A DNA stretch of 64,000 bases, taken from M0103 sp040386155 (GTDB lineage: Bacteria > Bacteroidota > Bacteroidia > Flavobacteriales_D > Crocinitomicaceae). The stretch is from positions 62,001 to 126,000 of the forward strand of contig JAZKFZ010000003.1 in NCBI GenBank assembly GCA_040386155.1, given 5' to 3'. Under the pieces are notes generated by a model that saw only the letters and a program-made list of their open reading frames with translations, was not told the origin of the DNA and ran no database searches. A program made the translations under genes and the position numbers. Shown here one piece after another: positions 58,140 through 64,000 of this stretch. The stretch's first letter is position 1. Each line of letters opens with the position of its first letter.

Positions 58140-59264
58140 TTACTCTTTTTTTATTGGTCTGCCAAATTGGGTTATCAATTTTAAAGCAGGATCAAGAAAC
58201 TTTTTTTGTTTGGTGGGAACGATATCCCCAAGTAAGAATCCCCACGGTTTAAGGCTATCAATATGATCAAATATTACCTTAATTATGGCCGTGATGGGAA
58301 TAGAAAGAAACATTCCTGGGATTCCCCAAATGGCACCGCCAATAATTACCACAATGATAGATACAAAGGCATTAATTTGAACACGAGATGCTACTACTCT
58401 TGGAATGATGAAGTTATTATCGACAAATTGAATAAACGAATACATGATTAAAACATACAGCGTGTAAACGGGTGTTTTGGTTACCAAAGCAATCGCCATA
58501 AATATTGCCACACCGATGATCCCACCTAAATAGGGGATTAAGTTCAAAATTGCACCCAATACACCTAAAAGAATGGCATAATCAATTCCTAGAATGAATA
58601 AACCGATTGAGTTTAGAGCTGCAACGATAATAAGTTCAAATGACAAACCGATGAGGTAGCTTTGAATTATTTTCTTAGAACTTGCCAAAATCTCTTCCAC
58701 AGCAACGTGAAAGCGCTCATGAAATAATCGACGGATAAACTCAATAAAAAGTGGTTTGTAATAAAGAATCATGCACAGATAAACGGGAAGTAGTAGACTG
58801 GTAGCGACATATTGACCTAACATGCTTAAGTTTTCACCAAATGCAAAATTATCTATTTGTTTCCCTTGATTGTTCAAGATCCATGCGTTGATTTTAGATT
58901 CGTGAATGTGGGTTTTGGAAGAAATCCATTGCATAGTTTGCGTACTCATTTCATTGAATTTCAACTTGATGTCGGGCAATGATTCAGTAAAACTTAATCC
59001 TTGTGAAATCAATAAAAAGATGATAGAACCGAGAACAACGAATGCGAAAAGCACACTAACACCAATGGCTAAGATCTTTGGAAATTTATGTCGTATTAGG
59101 TAATTGACGAGTGGATTTAATAGTATGGCTAAAATGGTTGCGTAAACGATTGGTATTAGAATACTTTCAGCAAGGGAAATAGTATAAACTAAAATGAATA
59201 GGCCAATAAAAATGAAAGCTATTTTAGCGTAGAAGGGATATTTATCGATTGTTTTTGAGATCAT
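58140..59264 (-). CDS. AI-2E transporter family permease (YdiK/PerM-like)
   Basis: A 374-residue membrane protein with about eight helices. The family layout is visible: paired N-terminal helices (IAFIFIGLFILVYTISLAESILIPIVYATILAILLNPLV), a long cytoplasmic/amphipathic region with SKKIIQSYLIGLSFELIIVAALNSIGLFILGIDYAILLGVLGAILNLIPYLGGIIG, and the C-terminal NNFIIPRVVASRVQINAFVSIIVVIIGGAIWGIPGMFLSIPITAIIKVIFD. Members have been linked to autoinducer-2 export or to sodium/proton exchange; substrate is unknown here. Its start overlaps the stop of the upstream small gene (59261-59264), so it is part of a minus-strand run with holin-like and YtxH genes. Confidence 0.9.
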   Translation of the reverse strand: MISKTIDKYPFYAKIAFIFIGLFILVYTISLAESILIPIVYATILAILLNPLVNYLIRHKFPKILAIGVSVLFAFVVLGSIIFLLISQGLSFTESLPDIKLKFNEMSTQTMQWISSKTHIHESKINAWILNNQGKQIDNFAFGENLSMLGQYVATSLLLPVYLCMILYYKPLFIEFIRRLFHERFHVAVEEILASSKKIIQSYLIGLSFELIIVAALNSIGLFILGIDYAILLGVLGAILNLIPYLGGIIGVAIFMAIALVTKTPVYTLYVLIMYSFIQFVDNNFIIPRVVASRVQINAFVSIIVVIIGGAIWGIPGMFLSIPITAIIKVIFDHIDSLKPWGFLLGDIVPTKQKKFLDPALKLITQFGRPIKKE

Positions 59265-59659
59265 TCTTTTGTTGTTTTATTGCTATTTGATGAGAAAAGG
59301 CCTTTAAGAATTGAGATTCCCGCAGATCGAATTTGATCGGAATGCATGGCAACATTTTTTGAAACAAGCATTCCAACGAGGTTTCCAGCAATCCGTTGAA
59401 GAGCGTTTTCAGAATTACCAATGACAATTTTTTTGGCAACATAGCCGGCACCCATTCCTATTGATAGACTTGAAATTCCTTCCTTCATTTCTTCGGACGT
59501 AATTATTTCTTTTAAGCCATGAGTTATAAGCTTAATAGGATTGATGTTGTTGATAATTTCTTTGACTTCCTCTTTTAAGGCAAGTCGTTCTTCCATTGCC
59601 TGAATCTGCAATTGGCGGATTCGAGCCTGAAGATCGAGTGAGGGGTTTGATTTTTGCAT
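59261..59659 (-). CDS. Uncharacterised helical protein in the holin/YtxH cluster
   Basis: A 132-residue protein. Residues 1-60 are charged and helical (LQARIRQLQIQAMEERLALKEEVKEIINNINPIKLITHGLKEI), residues of about 60-110 contain a glycine-containing amphipathic stretch (SLSIGMGAGYVAKKIVIGNSENALQRIAGNLVGMLV) that may associate with the membrane. It ends in a Ser/Asn/Lys tail. I do not recognise the family. The stop overlaps the permease start by four bases and the start is four bases after the holin-like gene stop, which supports a real gene with a role tied to those two. Confidence 0.72.
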   Translation of the reverse strand: MQKSNPSLDLQARIRQLQIQAMEERLALKEEVKEIINNINPIKLITHGLKEIITSEEMKEGISSLSIGMGAGYVAKKIVIGNSENALQRIAGNLVGMLVSKNVAMHSDQIRSAGISILKGLFSSNSNKTTKE

Positions 59660-59663
59660 GGGC

Positions 59664-60002
59664 CTATTTTAGTAGTTGATTAATGAAATAATTTTTGATT
59701 TTGAAGATGATTGAGCGATGGCTAATCATTAACAGAATGCTTAAAAGCAAATAAAAACCTGCTACAATTGCAAATCCGTAGTAGTCTTTCCCGAGTAAAT
59801 CGCCAAACCAATAGGATAGACCTATATTGATGAAAAGAGCAAAAAATGAAAATGCGATAATGAATAGTGTTCTTGAAATCAACTTCGAAGTTATATCCGC
59901 TGTTTTATCAACCGCTTGTAATTTGACCAATTCAATATTGGTTTTTACGTACGATTCAATTTTTATCACTACAGCCTCAATTGTTTGTTCGTTCGATTGC
60001 AT
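59664..60002 (-). CDS. Phage-holin-like (Phage_holin_3_6 type) membrane protein
   Basis: A 112-residue protein with an N-terminal helical part (ESYVKTNIELVKLQAVDKTADITSKLISRTLFII) and two adjacent transmembrane helices (FIIAFSFFALFINIGLSYWFG and YGFAIVAGFYLLLSILLMI). This is the pattern of the family called Phage_holin_3_6 or Actinobacterial Holin-X, found in many bacterial stress clusters with YtxH and not evidence of a prophage by itself. No other phage gene is here. It is transcribed with the following two genes. A hairpin lies just upstream at 60019-60050. Confidence 0.82.
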   Translation of the reverse strand: MQSNEQTIEAVVIKIESYVKTNIELVKLQAVDKTADITSKLISRTLFIIAFSFFALFINIGLSYWFGDLLGKDYYGFAIVAGFYLLLSILLMISHRSIIFKIKNYFINQLLK

Positions 60003-60018
60003 ATTTTTTTATATTAAG

Positions 60019-60050
60019 AATGGTCAGTTTGATTGCTCAAGCTGACCATT
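60019..60050 (-). terminator. Hairpin between the YtxH genes and the holin-like gene
   Basis: A 14-bp stem AATGGTCAGTTTGA paired with TCAAGCTGACCATT (one G-T pair) with a four-base loop TTGC. On the minus strand no T run follows, so it may be an RNA processing or partial termination site that separates YtxH from the holin-like gene. Confidence 0.6.
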
Positions 60051-60104
60051 TTATTTTTGAATGATTGAAAGATGAATTTGAAATTTACTTTCAATGGTAT
60101 TGAA

Positions 60105-60329
60105 TTAATTTGAATGTGCTTTTTCAGCCACTTGTTCTTGGTTCATTTGACCCATCAAGCCAGTAATTTTATCCTGAACAAGATCTTTAAAGTCTTCTCC
60201 CTTGGCCAAAATTTTCTTGCGGGTTTCTGAACCTTTATCTGGCGCGAAAAGAATTCCTAAAACTCCTCCGATTGCCACACCAGCTAATACTGCACCGATG
60301 ATTTTCCCTGTGTTGTTTGAACTACTCAT
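60105..60329 (-). CDS. YtxH-domain small membrane protein, copy 2
   Basis: A 74-residue protein with the YtxH signature: SNNTGKIIGAVLAGVAIGGVLGILFAPDKGSETRKKILAKGEDFKDLVQDK, a glycine-rich transmembrane helix followed by APDKG and a basic helix. YtxH proteins are general-stress proteins in Bacillus. It is a close paralogue of the next gene upstream (60341), 11 bases away, evidently by tandem duplication. The ATG at 60329 was chosen as it gives the helix at the N-terminus. Confidence 0.9.
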   Translation of the reverse strand: MSSSNNTGKIIGAVLAGVAIGGVLGILFAPDKGSETRKKILAKGEDFKDLVQDKITGLMGQMNQEQVAEKAHSN

Positions 60330-60340
60330 ATCCTTAAGAA

Positions 60341-60559
60341 TTAAACGGTTGTTTTTTCAGCACTTACTTTTTGACCATCCATAAGTCCGTTGTACTTTTC
60401 TTTCAATGTGTCCTTCAATTCTTCTCCTTTAGAAAATAATTTCTTGCGAGTTACACTTCCTTTGTCTGGAGCGAAAAGAATTCCTAATGCACCACCAATT
60501 GCTACTCCAATCAATGAAGCTCCGATGATTTTTCCTGTGTTTTTGTTTGACTTTTCCAT
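60341..60559 (-). CDS. YtxH-domain small membrane protein, copy 1
   Basis: A 72-residue protein nearly identical in layout to its downstream neighbour: NKNTGKIIGASLIGVAIGGALGILFAPDKGSVTRKKLFSKGEELKDTLKEKYNGLMDG. One transmembrane helix precedes APDKG and a charged amphipathic helix. The two copies share the core IIGA-L-GVAIGG-LGILFAPDKGS-TRKK but differ in their C-termini. It lies 27 bases after the lmo0937-like gene, in a minus-strand series of small stress-type proteins. Confidence 0.9.
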   Translation of the reverse strand: MEKSNKNTGKIIGASLIGVAIGGALGILFAPDKGSVTRKKLFSKGEELKDTLKEKYNGLMDGQKVSAEKTTV

Positions 60560-60586
60560 GGTATTATTTATTTAAATTGTTTAAAG

Positions 60587-60742
60587 TTATAGGAGTCTTC
60601 CCCCTCGTATGATTCTTAGTATTACGGCAACTATTGCAATAACTAATAAGATGTGGATCATTCCACCTGCATTATAGCCTAAGTAACCAATTGCCCAAAG
60701 AATGACAAGGATGATTGCTAGGGTGTATAGGATGTTGCTCAT
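60587..60742 (-). CDS. lmo0937-like small membrane protein
   Basis: A 51-residue protein that I translated by hand: MSNILYTLAIILVILWAIGY, then LGYNAGGMIHILLVIAIVAV, ending ILRIIRGGRLL. Two hydrophobic segments with the conserved LYTxAxILxxLWxxGY...GGxIHxLLVIAxVxxxxR pattern mark the lmo0937 (DUF5670) family, small membrane proteins of unknown function found in stress clusters. The ATG at 60742 overlaps the stop of the preceding 85-residue gene (ATGA). It is shorter than 60 residues and easily missed. Confidence 0.88.
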   Translation of the reverse strand: MSNILYTLAIILVILWAIGYLGYNAGGMIHILLVIAIVAVILRIIRGGRLL

Positions 60743-60996
60743 ATGATTGTGTTATTTTGATTGTTTGATTGATCTGAAGGAGGTGAGTTTTGTGTATCAA
60801 TACTGGTAGTATCAGGATCCACTTCTTTTTCAGGTTTATCATATCGATTATCACTATCAATTTCCCCCTTTTCAGTTCTTGTATGATCGGCATCTGTGTC
60901 AGTACCAGTCTTATCTGAATCAACATCTGGACTAATTTTTTCCGTGTTGCGTTTCGGAGTGGGTATGTCTCCGTATTGTTTAGCTTTAATTGTCAT
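60739..60996 (-). CDS. Small acidic, probably disordered protein
   Basis: An 85-residue protein rich in Asp, Thr, Lys, Ser and Asn with no hydrophobic core (SPDVDSDKTGTDTDADHTRTEK, DPDTTSIDTQNSPPSDQS). I do not recognise a family. The ATGA overlap with the lmo0937-like gene supports translation. The acidic, hydrophilic composition recalls dehydrin-like or osmotic-stress proteins, which is an analogy only. It is the first gene of the small-protein cluster on the minus strand; no TAnnTTTG box is evident upstream. Confidence 0.6.
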   Translation of the reverse strand: MTIKAKQYGDIPTPKRNTEKISPDVDSDKTGTDTDADHTRTEKGEIDSDNRYDKPEKEVDPDTTSIDTQNSPPSDQSNNQNNTII

Positions 60997-61034
60997 AACC
61001 GATATTTTAGAGTTTATAATCCCGAATCCAAAAT

Positions 61035-61451
61035 TTATTGAGATACCATGTGGTATTCATGTTTGTCATTACCATCCATGTAGTAATACCACAATTCTTT
61101 TTCTTCTAATTTTAAAAGGTAAAGCGTACGTGATGTTTGAGCAGATCCACCAGTCAACTTCACTTCCATGTCATTGTTTTGAAATGCCCAGGTTCCTTCA
61201 CCATTTAACAATGTCCAAGAATAAGAGTAGCTTCCATTTTTAGAAAAAGTTTCTACGTAACTTGACACCAACGATGTGTAATCTGTATCGTTTACTTTGT
61301 AGTTTTCCACTTTCCATTGATTTGAAAGACGATCAGTACGACTTCTTAAACTAATAAAGCTTCCATCTTCATATTTGCTACAGCTTTGTGTAATGCTTAG
61401 CGTGGTGCCACAGATTAAGGCGAAAAGCAATGTACGTGTTAAATTTTTCAT
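61035..61451 (-). CDS. Lipocalin-like lipoprotein
   Basis: A 138-residue lipoprotein with lipobox TQSC (mature Cys at about 24). The mature part (RLSNQWKVENYKVNDTDYTSLVSSYVETFSKNGSYSYSWTLLNGEGTWAFQNNDMEVKLTGGS...TLYLLKLEEKELWYYYMDG) has the W..E....G..Y...W..G.W pattern of the Bacteroidota lipocalin-like domain (DUF5004/DUF4923-like family names from memory). Ligand unknown. It is separated from its neighbours by 38 and 210 bases and seems monocistronic. Confidence 0.8.
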   Translation of the reverse strand: MKNLTRTLLFALICGTTLSITQSCSKYEDGSFISLRSRTDRLSNQWKVENYKVNDTDYTSLVSSYVETFSKNGSYSYSWTLLNGEGTWAFQNNDMEVKLTGGSAQTSRTLYLLKLEEKELWYYYMDGNDKHEYHMVSQ

Positions 61452-61608
61452 GTTGTTCTTGTAATTTGAATTATCAATTGAAGAAAAGTCTTTTGTTCGC
61501 CTTGAACAGCATTCGTTTCTTTCTTCTACAAAGGTGCGCCTACTTTATGCTTAATGTCTTACAGAATTCTGACCGATAGTTGTATGATTCATATAGAAAT
61601 GATAAAAC

Positions 61609-61640
61609 CAAAAAAGCCATCACTCGAATTGAATGATGGC
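61609..61640 (-). terminator. Terminator after the PorE-like gene
   Basis: A stem GCCATCA/TGATGGC with an 11-base loop is followed, on the minus strand, by six T. It lies 22 bases beyond the stop of the OmpA-family gene at 61662. Confidence 0.82.
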
Positions 61641-61661
61641 CTTACGTTTAGTTGTACTTAT

Positions 61662-63593
61662 TTATTTCTTTAGAACGATAAACTCTGTTCTTCTGTTCTT
61701 TTGTTGTTGCTCAGGTGAACATGTAGATACTTCATCTCCCTTACAAGGACAATCATTCAATAAACGTGTTTCTCCGTATCCTTTTCCAGAAATACGTTCT
61801 GGATTAGTAATACGTGCTTTAACATATTCATTAGACGATTTCGCTCTACGATCAGAAAGATCTAAGTTGTAACTAGCATCACCTCTACAGTCAGCATGAG
61901 AAGCAATTTCCACATGCATTGTTGGATATTTGTTCATGATTACAACAATTTTATCCAATTCTTTCGCTGCATCTGGACGAATCTCAGATTTATCATAATC
62001 GAAATAAATGTTATTCATCTTAGCAATTGGCGCAAGATCTGTATTAACGACTATAATCGTTTCCTCTAATAGAATTAGATTAACTCTTACAATAGTGTCA
62101 CTTCCTGTTGTGCTTGCAAATTCGAGTGCAGGAATGAAAGTTTCTTTGTCTGCAGTCAACTTGTAATTTTTGTCGTTTTCGACATCAAAACCGTAAGCAC
62201 CATCTTTCTTAACGATGAATGAAGCGATTAATGACTCATCTTCAGCAATCAAATTAACGAATGCACCTTCAACCGGCTTTTGGTTCAAATCCATTACAAT
62301 ACCTTCGATACGTTTTTGAACAGGGGTCTCAGGGGTCTTCTTTAAGAAGTCAACTGCATAAATATCATCGCTTCCACTTCCAGTTGGACGGTTAGAAGAA
62401 ATGTATCCGTTTTTCGCTGTCGTATTTTTGATCAAAGCAAAATCATCTGAATTTGTATTCATGGGTGCACCAGCATTAATTACTGTACCCCAAGATGTTC
62501 CTTTTTGAGTAGATGAGAATAGATCCAATCCACCTAATCCGAAATGTCCAGATGAAGTAAAATACAAGACTTTTTCCGTTTCCTCAAAGAAAGGGAACAT
62601 TTCATCACCTTCAGTATTGATCACATCACCAAGATTCATTGGTTTTGACCATTCATTGTTTGCTGATTTTGTAGATGAATACAAATCTTTTCCTCCAAAT
62701 CCACCTGGTGCATCACTCGTAAAATAAAGTGTGTTGCCATCTTCGCTTAAGTGAGGTTGACCTACTGAATAAGCAGGACTGTTATGAATAAACGGAACAG
62801 GTTCTGACCATTCGTCATTTGAGAATGAACTAAAGAAAACTTGTAATTCAACTACTTTATCCTTCGTCTTGTCTTTCGCATTGTTGGTAGTGAATGCCAT
62901 TTTTGTCCCACCATTACTAAAAGTAGCTGGACCATCATGGTATTTTGCATTGAAACTTTTGTCAAAGAATTTCGCATTTTCCAATTGACCATCTTCGATT
63001 TCCGCAGTGTACATGTTCAAATAAGGCAATCCGTTGTAATTGTACTTGCGTTTAATCATTTTTGGTTTTGCATTGCTTGAAACAAAGATTACCTTGTCTT
63101 GGTAATAAGTTGTTCCGAAGTCTTGAGCTGGCGTATTAATTGACTGTTCATTCAATTTATATTCCTTCTTGTCAACAAGAATTGAATTGGCATTTGGATT
63201 GTTTTTAACATAACTCATGGCACGTAAATCAGTAGGCCTAGCAGCGACAAACTTATCCATCCACTTTTCTGATTCAATGTATTGAGCGTTGCTTCTTAAA
63301 AGCATTGCATAATCGTAATGATCTTCCGCTTCAACTCCAACATTTGCTTCTAATAATTTAGCATAGGTTGCTCTTGCCTTTTCATTTTCGCCAATGTTTT
63401 GGTATGAATTAGCCAAATTACGCTGACCAGAAACTGTCAGGTCTTTTGTGTGTCTGTATAGATCAATTGCTTTTTCAAAATTGTAGGTAAAGAAATGCTT
63501 ATCAGCTCTTTCTTCCTTGTTTGATTTCTCCTGGCCAATTGCGGTAAAAACGGCAACTAGTATGACCATTGAGGCTATTAGTATTTTTTTCAT
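61662..63593 (-). CDS. PorE-like OmpA-family protein (TPR, PD40 propeller, CRD, OmpA)
   Basis: A 643-residue exported protein. The signal peptide ends AIGQ. TPR helices occupy about 25-130 (HFFTYNFEKAIDLYRHTKDL, NIGENEKARATYAKLLEAN). A PD40/WD40-like propeller follows at about 160-410, with blades such as QPHLSEDGNTLYFTSDAPGGFGGKDLYSS and FPFFEETEKVLYFTSSGHFGLGGLDLFSS. A carboxypeptidase-regulatory-like domain is at 420-500 (RIEGIVMDLNQKPVEGAFVNLI). The OmpA domain ends the protein (NIYFDYDKSEIRPDAAKELDKIV, SHADCRGDASYNLDLSDRRA). This is the PorE architecture, a T9SS protein that anchors the ring complex to peptidoglycan. Its 11-base distance to a PorP/SprF gene agrees. Paralogues are numerous in this phylum. 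Confidence 0.9.
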   Translation of the reverse strand: MKKILIASMVILVAVFTAIGQEKSNKEERADKHFFTYNFEKAIDLYRHTKDLTVSGQRNLANSYQNIGENEKARATYAKLLEANVGVEAEDHYDYAMLLRSNAQYIESEKWMDKFVAARPTDLRAMSYVKNNPNANSILVDKKEYKLNEQSINTPAQDFGTTYYQDKVIFVSSNAKPKMIKRKYNYNGLPYLNMYTAEIEDGQLENAKFFDKSFNAKYHDGPATFSNGGTKMAFTTNNAKDKTKDKVVELQVFFSSFSNDEWSEPVPFIHNSPAYSVGQPHLSEDGNTLYFTSDAPGGFGGKDLYSSTKSANNEWSKPMNLGDVINTEGDEMFPFFEETEKVLYFTSSGHFGLGGLDLFSSTQKGTSWGTVINAGAPMNTNSDDFALIKNTTAKNGYISSNRPTGSGSDDIYAVDFLKKTPETPVQKRIEGIVMDLNQKPVEGAFVNLIAEDESLIASFIVKKDGAYGFDVENDKNYKLTADKETFIPALEFASTTGSDTIVRVNLILLEETIIVVNTDLAPIAKMNNIYFDYDKSEIRPDAAKELDKIVVIMNKYPTMHVEIASHADCRGDASYNLDLSDRRAKSSNEYVKARITNPERISGKGYGETRLLNDCPCKGDEVSTCSPEQQQKNRRTEFIVLKK

Positions 63594-63604
63594 AAGTGTT
63601 TTAA

Positions 63605-64000
63605 TTAAAAGTATCTCGGTGAATGAATTTGATTTTTGCTTCCAAAAATGAAGTCGTAACGCAATACGATTTCGTGACTTCCTTGATTGTATTTAGCCGT
63701 TCTCAAGCCATAAGACCAATCGTATGAGTAGCCTAAGTGAAATTGCTCAGTAAAATTAAATCCAACCAATGCACCAATAGCATCACCAGTTCGAACCATT
63801 GCACCAAGCAATAATTTCTTGCGGATAATGAATGAAGTAGTTAAATCTGCTTGTAATGGAGCACCATCAGTTACTTTTACCAAAGTTGTTGGTTTGAAAT
63901 CTAAATCCTCACCCATTTTGATAACTCCTCCTGCTGTAAAAAAGAAGTGGCGGTGAGATTGACCAGTAACGATATTTCCACTTTGAATGGTAGAGTAGTC
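63605..64000 (-). CDS. PorP/SprF family protein, 5' end beyond the window
   Basis: The visible 131 C-terminal residues read in one open frame to base 64000, so the start is outside. RHFFFTAGGVIKMGEDLDFKPTTLVKV, LLLGAMVRTGDAIGALVGFNFTEQFHLGYSYDW and HEIVLRYDF are the C-terminal part of the PorP/SprF family. An apparent start at 63916 is internal. The PorE-like gene follows after 11 bases, giving the frequent PorP/SprF-OmpA pair. Such pairs often sit next to the gene of the large adhesin they serve, which would lie to the right of the window. Confidence 0.9.
   Translation of the reverse strand, partial: DYSTIQSGNIVTGQSHRHFFFTAGGVIKMGEDLDFKPTTLVKVTDGAPLQADLTTSFIIRKKLLLGAMVRTGDAIGALVGFNFTEQFHLGYSYDWSYGLRTAKYNQGSHEIVLRYDFIFGSKNQIHSPRYF

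Noticed and set aside
59664..60002. Prophage remnant suggested by a holin-like gene
   Set aside because: This family is common in chromosomal stress clusters, and no other phage gene, integrase or attachment site is present.

Overview
The window looks like a chromosomal segment of a Bacteroidota bacterium, most likely order Flavobacteriales and perhaps close to Fluviicola/Crocinitomicaceae; the family placement is inference. The support is AT-rich DNA, a type IX secretion (T9SS) and gliding locus (GldJ, PorP/SprF, PorU, PorV), a T9SS sorting domain on a secreted protein, lipid A enzymes (LpxH-like, LpxB), TAnnTTTG promoter elements and several phylum-typical families (DUF4301, UMF1 transporter, PorE-like OmpA protein). 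I see no insertion sequence, integrase, prophage, CRISPR array or plasmid function. The window is mostly core and envelope genes with some accessory secreted proteins.

Layout. 1-7755: end of a TlpA-like thioredoxin, LpxH-like hydrolase, DUF4301 protein, methyltransferase, a secreted caspase/beta-propeller/TPR/DUF1566 protein, and the UMF1 transporter that closes the next operon. 6436-11657 is one tight minus-strand operon: pentose-phosphate-epimerase-like barrel fused to CBS domains, DAHP synthase, a KdsC-like phosphatase with an extra N-terminal domain, a lysine/saccharopine-dehydrogenase-like enzyme and the UMF1 transporter. 11741-11938 holds a tandem repeat of about 67 bp. 11992-16607: ArsR-like regulator, DCC oxidoreductase, tRNA-Val, AnmK, acyl-CoA dehydrogenase and MurF.

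16669-25098 is the T9SS region: gldJ and a porP/sprF gene on the minus strand, porU and porV on the plus strand. porV overlaps ispF by one base, and biotin genes follow. 27904-38489: MsrA-MsrB lipoprotein, SurE, small membrane protein, LpxB, SpoIID-like protein, a secreted protein of unknown function, an active/inactive M16 peptidase pair and a double OmpA-domain protein. 38494-46169: a second transporter, a four-gene ECF-sigma cluster, GcvT, a secreted von Willebrand A protein and an FAD oxidoreductase.

46279-64000 is rich in envelope and stress genes: a very large secreted TPR protein, a LemA/TPM module, two DUF3494 (ice-binding-like) proteins of which one carries a T9SS sorting domain, CsbD and coiled-coil stress proteins, an outer-membrane barrel, a minus-strand cluster of small stress-type membrane proteins (two YtxH, lmo0937-like, holin-like, AI-2E-type permease), and a PorE-like OmpA protein with a PorP/SprF partner running off the end.

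How they fit together: PorU and PorV process and shuttle T9SS cargo, and the 536-residue DUF3494 protein is a plausible cargo made in the same window. LpxH, LpxB, MurF, AnmK and SpoIID-like functions build or recycle the envelope. The least conventional parts are the epimerase-CBS/DAHP-synthase/phosphatase operon, the caspase multidomain protein, the 1534-residue TPR protein, and several palindromic or tandem intergenic repeats. All functional calls come from reading motifs; no database search was possible.
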